Below are positions 46,628-51,780 of a DNA stretch of 51,780 nt, piece by piece (position 1 is the first letter of the stretch; the number at the start of each line of letters is the position of its first letter). The position numbers and the translations under genes are program-made. Under the pieces are notes generated by a model that was not told where the DNA came from, did no database searches, and saw nothing but the letters and a program-made list of their open reading frames with translations. Source of the stretch: a virus. The stretch is from the IMG/VR virus record IMGVR_UViG_3300044691_000308, positions 1 to 51,780 of that record; one strand, written 5' to 3'.

Positions 46628-48141
46628 TTCTTCGCCTTGGCTTTCTTCTTCGCGGGCTTGGCCGCGGCGGTGAGTTCGGCGCGGATCTTCTTGACGTCGA
46701 CGCCGAGTTCCTTCGCCGCCTTCACTAGCTCAGGCGTGCCTGCGAATTCCATGCTGTCGAGCAACTGAATCTCGAAGAGAAGCTGCTGCAGCTGTCCTTC
46801 ATTAAGTTTCTCGATTGCCTTCAATCCGAAGTCTTTGAACCCCCACGCTTTTTGAAGAGTTTCGGTGGGGGCGATCGCATCGAGTTCGTGGTCGACCAGC
46901 TTGACGAGAATGGCGTGAGACAGCTTTTTCGGCGCTTTGGCATGGATGGCTAGAAACACCAGTTCCCGGAATTCATTGTCGATCTTTTCGGCAATCGAAT
47001 CGGCTTTCTTCTTTGAGCTGCCGACGCGTACGGATCCAGTTTGCGGCTTGATGACGCCGTCAGCCTTGAGCTTCTTGATCGCATCGTTCTTCTGCACGAG
47101 CTCGACCAGGTCGCCGCCCTTGGGCAGCTGCACTAACACCGGCGCCGCCTCCTTGCCGAGGATCTGCTTGTATGTGCGGTGCTTCGGATCATCCCAGCAC
47201 TTGGCATCGAGCCGCGTAAAGCCGCCGGCGAAGGATTGATCGCCGTATGCCGCGATCTTCTTCGCCTCGGCACCCGTGATGACCTCGCGGCCGGCTTCCT
47301 TGGCCTGGACGATCTGCAGCTTCGCCCAGGCCTCGCGTTTCAATTTGAAGCAAACCGGATCCGTGCAGACGTCTGCGCTTTTGACATCGGCGAACAGTTC
47401 AGCCTGATTTCCCGTGCGTTTCGGGCACGGGCCGCAGGCGCCGGCCTTCGGCAGCAGCTCGGCATTGCCCGTCGGGAACGGCGCATCGCCCAGGCGCAGC
47501 ATGTACTCGCGCTCTATATAGTCCCGGGCATCGCGGTACGACATCGGCGCGTCGTCATAGCGGCCCTTCGTAATCTTTCCGACCGCATCGCGTTGGACGG
47601 AGGCGACCGGGATCCTCGCCAGCAGCAACGCGGTCGATGCGTTGAGATCGCCGCGGTAGAAGGCCTCGCGCGCCGCAGGTCCCAGCGCCAGCAATTTCAT
47701 GCGACCGTAGACGTAGGCCTTGGACTTGCCGAGCTTGTCGGCGATCTCCTCAGCGGAGTGGCCATACTTCTGCAGCTGCTCATAGCCTTCCGCCTCGGCG
47801 AGCGGATGCAGTCCTTCGCGCTGCAGGTTCTCGATGAGCTGCACCTCGAGCACCTGCTCATCGCTTAAAGTGCGCACGGAGACGTCGATCGCGGTGAGGC
47901 CGGCGAGTTTCGCCGCGATGAAGCGCCGCTCCCCAAAGACGATCTCGAAGTGCCCATTGACCGGGCGGGCGAGGATGGGCTGGAGCACGCCCACGGTCTT
48001 GACCGACTTGGCGAGCTCCTCGAGCTCGGCCTTGTTGAAATGCTTGCGCCGCTCGGTCTGCCCCGCGGTGGTCGAGACCTGCAGTTGCTCAAGCATGAGC
48101 GCTCGGATGCCGATGCCGCTTTCACTATTTGCGATTGTCAT
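46624..48141 (-). CDS. ParB/RepB/Spo0J-like partition protein
   Basis: A 505-residue protein. HFNKAELEELAKSVKTVG and GHFEIVFGERRFIAAKLAGL form the ParB CTP-binding domain (a GERR motif). YEQLQKYGHSAEEIADKLGK with SKAYVYGRMKLLAL is the central helix-turn-helix. A Cys cluster (CGPCPKRTGNQAELF, ADVCTDPVCF) and a Lys/Ala-rich C-terminus follow. No ParA gene is visible. Phages without a plasmid stage often carry such proteins with an unclear role in DNA organisation or regulation. Confidence 0.85.
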   Translation of the reverse strand: MTIANSESGIGIRALMLEQLQVSTTAGQTERRKHFNKAELEELAKSVKTVGVLQPILARPVNGHFEIVFGERRFIAAKLAGLTAIDVSVRTLSDEQVLEVQLIENLQREGLHPLAEAEGYEQLQKYGHSAEEIADKLGKSKAYVYGRMKLLALGPAAREAFYRGDLNASTALLLARIPVASVQRDAVGKITKGRYDDAPMSYRDARDYIEREYMLRLGDAPFPTGNAELLPKAGACGPCPKRTGNQAELFADVKSADVCTDPVCFKLKREAWAKLQIVQAKEAGREVITGAEAKKIAAYGDQSFAGGFTRLDAKCWDDPKHRTYKQILGKEAAPVLVQLPKGGDLVELVQKNDAIKKLKADGVIKPQTGSVRVGSSKKKADSIAEKIDNEFRELVFLAIHAKAPKKLSHAILVKLVDHELDAIAPTETLQKAWGFKDFGLKAIEKLNEGQLQQLLFEIQLLDSMEFAGTPELVKAAKELGVDVKKIRAELTAAAKPAKKKAKAKK

Positions 48142-49438
48142 TGTGTTGCCCTCTTGATAGGAATTCGCGCAGCCACGGAAATCGGCGCCCGATGCGCTGC
48201 CGGACCTTGAAGCTGCTCGCGTGTTTGAAGTGGCCTGCGTAACTGGAGCAGATGGATCTCAGGCGATCGCCGTCAGCTCGGGTTGCAACCACGCGATCGC
48301 CGCGCACGTGGCGGCGCTGCCAATCGTGCAGCCTCATTTGGCAGTGGCCGATCACACGCCGGCGCACCAGCTTGTGCGTCGGGAAGATGACGTAGCCTAA
48401 AAAGTCGGCGCCGGCGGTGAGCGGGCGCAGCTTGATATCCGCCTTCAGTTCGAGCTTGAGATCCTCAAGGAGGAAGGCTGCGATCGCGGCCTGCCAGACC
48501 TCAAGCTGCTCGCGACTCTCATGGACCAGCACGAAGTCATCGACGTACCGCAAGTACCGCGGCGCGCGCAAGCGTCGCTTTACGAATTGATCCAACCTGT
48601 CAAGGTAGACGTTCGCGAAGAACTGGCTCGAGAGATTGCCGATTGGAATGCCGCAGCCAGCCGGAGCCTGGTCCAGGCGCTTGTGCGGCGGGACGCGATC
48701 GCGCTCCGCCGGCGTGCAGGCGAAGGTGACACCGGCCTCGAGGGGTGAATGGCGCAGCAGCGCATGCACGGCCCGGCGACAGTCTATTGACAGCCCGTGG
48801 CGCTCCATTCGAGTCTTTAGCAGTCTATAGAGCGTCGGCCGGTGGATGCGATTGAAGAAGTTCTTGATGTCGAGCTGCAGATAGTACCCGCCGCCCTGGC
48901 CGCTCTCGACCTCCCGCATGAACCCCTGCAGGCGCTCGACGGCTGCGTGCGTGCCCTTGCCGACACGGTTGGAGAAGCTGTCGAAGATGAATGTCTGCTC
49001 GTAGATCGCCTCGAGCTGCGGCACGATCCAGTGATGCACGATGCGATCGGCAAAGTCCGGGGCGTGGATCTCGCGCGCCTTAGGCGCCGTGGCGATGAAA
49101 CAGGTTGTCGGCCGCGGCCGCCACGTGCCGGCGCGTAGAGCCTTCTCGATTTCGAGCAGCCCATCGATCCACTGTGCATCGAAAGAAAGCTGGTTGGGAC
49201 TCGGCTTCTTGCCGCGTCGCGCGCGCCGCCATGCCGTGTGGAGGGCGCGAAAGCTTGCAGCACCCTGATACTCACTGGCGCGCACCGCGCGGACGTAATT
49301 GTCGTTGTCCTGGTTGTTCCAGTTGGCATTGCCGTGGTTGAAGTTGACATTCCAGGCGTAATCGCCCGGCGAGTACGCTGTTATCCCAAGCGCTTTCGAC
49401 CCGGCCGCACGGCCTCGAAGGTGGCGCGGCTTCGTCAT
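48125..49438 (-). CDS. DGR-type reverse transcriptase with embedded template-like N-terminus
   Basis: A 437-residue RNA-directed DNA polymerase. Motifs: YLQLDIKNFF (catalytic Asp190), GCGIPIGNLSSQFFANVYLD (residues about 261-280, the DGR-type SQ rather than the group II intron SP motif), and YLRYVDDFVLVH (Asp300-301). Residues 21-53 do not belong to a normal RT: they are a C-type-lectin/DUF1566 C-terminus rich in Asn codons, a template-repeat-like segment. ATG at 49438 overlaps the upstream fragment gene (ATGA). The last 17 bases overlap parB-like. No accessory Avd gene is visible. Likely active as a DGR polymerase; target unknown. Confidence 0.85.
   Translation of the reverse strand: MTKPRHLRGRAAGSKALGITAYSPGDYAWNVNFNHGNANWNNQDNDNYVRAVRASEYQGAASFRALHTAWRRARRGKKPSPNQLSFDAQWIDGLLEIEKALRAGTWRPRPTTCFIATAPKAREIHAPDFADRIVHHWIVPQLEAIYEQTFIFDSFSNRVGKGTHAAVERLQGFMREVESGQGGGYYLQLDIKNFFNRIHRPTLYRLLKTRMERHGLSIDCRRAVHALLRHSPLEAGVTFACTPAERDRVPPHKRLDQAPAGCGIPIGNLSSQFFANVYLDRLDQFVKRRLRAPRYLRYVDDFVLVHESREQLEVWQAAIAAFLLEDLKLELKADIKLRPLTAGADFLGYVIFPTHKLVRRRVIGHCQMRLHDWQRRHVRGDRVVATRADGDRLRSICSSYAGHFKHASSFKVRQRIGRRFPWLREFLSRGQHNDNRK
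49279..49380 (-). repeat. Template-repeat-like segment inside RT gene
   Basis: The minus strand encodes TAYSPGDYAWNVNFNHGNAN then WNNQDNDNYVRAVRAS. In the 20-codon stretch WNVNFNHGNANWNNQDNDNY nine codons are AAC or AAT. It ends in a GC-rich run (about 49275-49294), as DGR template repeats end in an IMH-type element. Adenines in AAY codons are the sites a DGR mutates. No second copy is seen in the window. Confidence 0.6.
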
Positions 49439-49650
49439 GGATTGGCCACAGGGGCGGCTTGGGAACTCAGTATCTCAGCGCGCTGCGAAGGAGGCTTATC
49501 CGCCCTCGCATTCTGGCTGTCTCGGTGCTGCGGTTTGGTTTCCTTCACCGTCCAGATGAGCGCCGTTGTGTTATCCAGCACCGCGACCCAGTCGGTAGCG
49601 TCGTCTGCCAGCTTTGCGCCGTCGGCGCCCACCTTCGTAAATCGGCTCAT
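49435..49650 (-). pseudogene. Truncated DUF1566-domain gene (DGR target remnant?)
   Basis: A 71-residue protein. MSRFTKVGADGAKLADDATD and WVAVLDNTTALIWTVKET match the N-terminus of DUF1566 proteins that usually continue 80-100 residues to a WCL-type variable end. After about residue 37 the sequence (KPQHRDSQNARADKPPS...) becomes unlike the family and stops. The missing C-terminus is the kind of sequence found at the RT N-terminus. It has AAGGGG upstream and is coupled to RT, so it may still be translated. I read it as a decayed or deleted DGR target. Confidence 0.55.
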
Positions 49651-49680
49651 GCGTTATCCCCTTGGGTTTTTAGATTCGAA

Positions 49681-50298
49681 CTACACCGCGGCCGCGGCGC
49701 GGCGCGTCTGCTCGACGATCGCGAAATACACCGCCATGCAGGCCTGCACATCGACCATGGCCTGGTGGGCGCCGACGAGCTCCTGCCCAGTGAAGTGCAA
49801 GTAGGCCTCGCGCAAGTTCGCGCTCTTGTGATGGCGCCGGCCCGCGGCGATCATCTTCGCGGTCGGCGGGAGTTTCAGGATCGGCGTCGAGAGCGCCTGG
49901 GTGCAAATGGCTGCCCCCCCCTTCCACAGATCCGGAAGGGCGGCATTGATCGCGTGACGAATTAATGCAATGCGCAAAATCCGAGCGTCGAAAGCCTCGT
50001 TGTGCGCAATGCGCGGCCGGAATCGATACAGCTCGATGAACATGCCGACAGCGACCGATTCTGGGATGCCGACGTCCGTCGCGCGCTCGGTGGTGATGCC
50101 ATGGATGGCCGCGACGTCATCAGGGATATGCCAACCGCGCGGCTGCACGATCACATCCATGCTCGCAATCGTCGAGCGGGTCTCGAGGTCGACTAAGCAG
50201 GCGGCGAGCTGCACGATGTGCGGCTGGCGCGGATCCTCGCTCGGCTCGCTGAAAAGCGGCAGCCCCGACGTTTCTGTATCGTAAAAAATTGCGATCAT
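49681..50298 (-). CDS. DnaQ-like 3'-5' exonuclease
   Basis: A 205-residue exonuclease of the DEDDh group. [10 protein letters not shown] (Asp and Glu), [10 protein letters not shown] (Asp) and [17 protein letters not shown] (His and final Asp) form the active site. It resembles the DNA polymerase III epsilon subunit. ATG 50298 has GGAGAG. Possible roles are proofreading, host-DNA degradation or recombination. The GPNGAGKSS ATPase is upstream in the same operon. Confidence 0.88.
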   Translation of the reverse strand: MIAIFYDTETSGLPLFSEPSEDPRQPHIVQLAACLVDLETRSTIASMDVIVQPRGWHIPDDVAAIHGITTERATDVGIPESVAVGMFIELYRFRPRIAHNEAFDARILRIALIRHAINAALPDLWKGGAAICTQALSTPILKLPPTAKMIAAGRRHHKSANLREAYLHFTGQELVGAHQAMVDVQACMAVYFAIVEQTRRAAAAV

Positions 50299-50819
50299 GC
50301 GGCTCTCCGTGCGCGTGGGCGCCTGTTGCGTGCCTGTTCTGAAGCGCTGGCCCAGCGGCAATTGCCGGATTCATAGTTGCCGTCGTTGTCGGGGTAACGA
50401 TCGAGTGAGTGGGCCGCGCTCGGCTTGCGACCCATGTTGGCGAGGAAGTTGGCGAATGACTGCCAACGCTCGCAGACGGTGATGCCGCGGCCGCCGTAGC
50501 GAGGCCAGTTCTCGCAGTTCGGGTCGATGCAGCGCTGGTGCATGGACTTCCAGGCGACCCACTCCGTTGTCGGTTTCCCGATGCAATCGCCGTGGCGCAA
50601 GCTTGTGGCCCGTGCCGTCTCCGATACGATGCAGCCGCACGACTCCGTGTCGCCCGAACGCAAAGAGGACAATCGAATGGTTCTCTCGCCGCCGCAATCA
50701 CATCGGCAGAGGCACCACGACCGTTGACCGCGGATAGTCATCCCAATGACCGTCAAGCGGCCGAACCTCGTGCCAGTGGCATCGCTGCGTTTGCGTGCGT
50801 TAGCCGCGGCGATTGCCAT
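50295..50819 (-). CDS. Phage Zn/HNH-like protein (RYGGRG motif)
   Basis: A 174-residue protein. The N-terminal zinc-ribbon-like part ([25 protein letters not shown]) is followed by [20 protein letters not shown], then [20 protein letters not shown], which resembles HNH/AP2-type nucleases found widely in phages. ATG 50819 has GGAGGGG and overlaps the exonuclease gene. Function is not established. Confidence 0.7.
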   Translation of the reverse strand: MAIAAANARKRSDATGTRFGRLTVIGMTIRGQRSWCLCRCDCGGERTIRLSSLRSGDTESCGCIVSETARATSLRHGDCIGKPTTEWVAWKSMHQRCIDPNCENWPRYGGRGITVCERWQSFANFLANMGRKPSAAHSLDRYPDNDGNYESGNCRWASASEQARNRRPRARRAA

Positions 50820-50851
50820 GCGCCCCTCCGGAGTTCTTGGACAGGCACCCC

Positions 50852-51780
50852 TCATGATGCCGCCGCCTCCGCAACCTCAACGTCTTTTAGATGGCCATCT
50901 TCCAGGACGATTGCATCTTTCCCGATAGCTCTGACTGTCTCCAAAAGTATTTGGGCATTAAATTCCTCCGCGAGGTTCTTGATGATCTCGTAGCTCTTGT
51001 CATCGAGCAGCGAAGCATCGCGCACCCACACCAGGCGCAGCGTCGGGTTCTTGGCGACCGCGATCGCAACACCCACCCGGAATTTCTGCGCGGTCGAGGC
51101 CTGATCGAACGGCACGCCGTCCAAGAACACCTCGCCATCGCCGAAGGTGATGCCAGCGACCGGCAGCTGCGCCGCGGCGATCGCGTCCTGCTTGACCTTC
51201 TCGCGCGCGTCCATTCGTGCCGTGATCTCAGCCGCCTCCCCCTCGTAGCGCTCGGCGACCTTGACGTGCTTGTCGCGCGTCTGGAGCTTGAGGATCGCCT
51301 CATTGGCGAACTCGGCCTGGCGGATGGTCTCGGCCAAGGCCTGCGTATCGATGGGCTGCGGCAGCGGACCCGCCGCGTCGAGCTTGGCCTGCAGTTCGTT
51401 TGCTTGATCGAGTGCATTCACGGCTTCGACCGCAATTTCAGCGCTGCGCCTTAAGGCTTCCTCTCGCGCCGTCTTCTGAGTCGCCTCAATAGCAGCCTTC
51501 AACTGCTCCATCTGCGCGAGCAGTTCGTCAACCCGGGCGTCGCAGGTGGCCTGGCGCTCGGTCGCGAAGACATTGAAACGCTCATCAGCGCTCGCATGCA
51601 GCGCCTGTAGTTGCGTGATTTGATCGACGACCTTCTCGCGGTTCGCCCGCCGGCGCTCGATGGCAGCGTTCCCATCGCCCGCCTCCTGCAGCTGCTGCAC
51701 GAGCGCTCCCTTGTCGATCGCCGTGGCGGGTGTGCCTTCGGGAACATTGATCATGTGCGCGGCCGCGCGCGACTCCCTGG
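50852..51780 (-). CDS. RecF/SMC-like ATPase, C-terminal part (joins 41-543)
   Basis: Last part of the split ATPase. From 51780 the frame reads [16 protein letters not shown] and joins the fragment at 41-543 through the shared 13-mer. A long charged coiled coil (about 200 residues) follows. Near the end [20 protein letters not shown] then [16 protein letters not shown] is the ABC signature region, and [16 protein letters not shown] the Walker B with a following Asp. This makes a complete ABC-type ATPase. ATG 51754 is only an internal Met. Confidence 0.85.
   Translation of the reverse strand, partial: RESRAAAHMINVPEGTPATAIDKGALVQQLQEAGDGNAAIERRRANREKVVDQITQLQALHASADERFNVFATERQATCDARVDELLAQMEQLKAAIEATQKTAREEALRRSAEIAVEAVNALDQANELQAKLDAAGPLPQPIDTQALAETIRQAEFANEAILKLQTRDKHVKVAERYEGEAAEITARMDAREKVKQDAIAAAQLPVAGITFGDGEVFLDGVPFDQASTAQKFRVGVAIAVAKNPTLRLVWVRDASLLDDKSYEIIKNLAEEFNAQILLETVRAIGKDAIVLEDGHLKDVEVAEAAAS

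Noticed and set aside
46624-48141. Evidence that the element is a plasmid
   Set aside because: A ParB-like gene alone is not enough; complete virion, integrase, excisionase and attP modules show a temperate phage.

Overview
The window is an essentially complete temperate phage genome, about 51.7 kb, of T7-like/BPP-1-like podovirus architecture. It was probably assembled from a closed or circularly permuted molecule and opened inside one gene. Bases 41-53 and 51768-51780 are the same 13-mer. Joining them restores a single leftward reading frame for a 472-residue RecF/SMC-like ATPase, and bases 1-40 (with a long C run) then look like an assembly tail. High GC content, G/C-rich third codon positions, the BPP-1/BcepC6B-like virion module and a proteobacterial-type tRNA 3' end at attP suggest a beta- or gammaproteobacterial host. 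The exact host cannot be read from the sequence.

Control and early genes. A small XRE repressor (3811-4152, leftward) lies between two operator regions built on the 14-bp palindrome GGTAAAGTNTTACC. The left region controls a leftward operon that starts at 3699. The right region controls a rightward operon that starts with a Cro-like regulator at 4262. The leftward operon has mostly overlapping start/stop codons. It runs through small genes, a YqaJ exonuclease, a single-strand annealing protein and the ATPase, then crosses the contig junction. It continues through a DnaQ-like exonuclease, a DUF1566 fragment plus reverse transcriptase, ParB, HNH proteins, a HerA-like ATPase and many small genes, and ends with excisionase and tyrosine integrase beside attP (about 38.7-38.9 kb).

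Rightward genes. A lambda O/P-type replication pair (5024-6464) carries iterons inside the initiator gene. It is followed by a RusA resolvase, a GIY-YIG protein and a late-type regulator (9156-9686), then a promoter and terminators. The late region holds terminase, portal, scaffold, capsid, tail tubular A/B homologues, internal virion proteins (one with a nested second gene), a 2-oxoglutarate-type hydroxylase, tail spike or fibre proteins, and an M15 endolysin with membrane proteins.

The most interesting element is the reverse transcriptase at 48125-49438. It has DGR-type motifs, and its own N-terminal coding segment is an asparagine-codon-rich copy of a DUF1566/C-type-lectin C-terminus, which looks like a template repeat. 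Directly upstream is a shortened DUF1566 gene that lacks the matching region, and no variable repeat is visible elsewhere in the genome. This is therefore a DGR that acts in trans, has lost its target, or is of an unusual kind. Other notable features are the paired operator arrays, an attP with arm repeats, the nested virion gene, the AspH-like hydroxylase, a HerA ATPase with a duplicated DNA-binding tail, and predicted signal peptides on two virion-region proteins.
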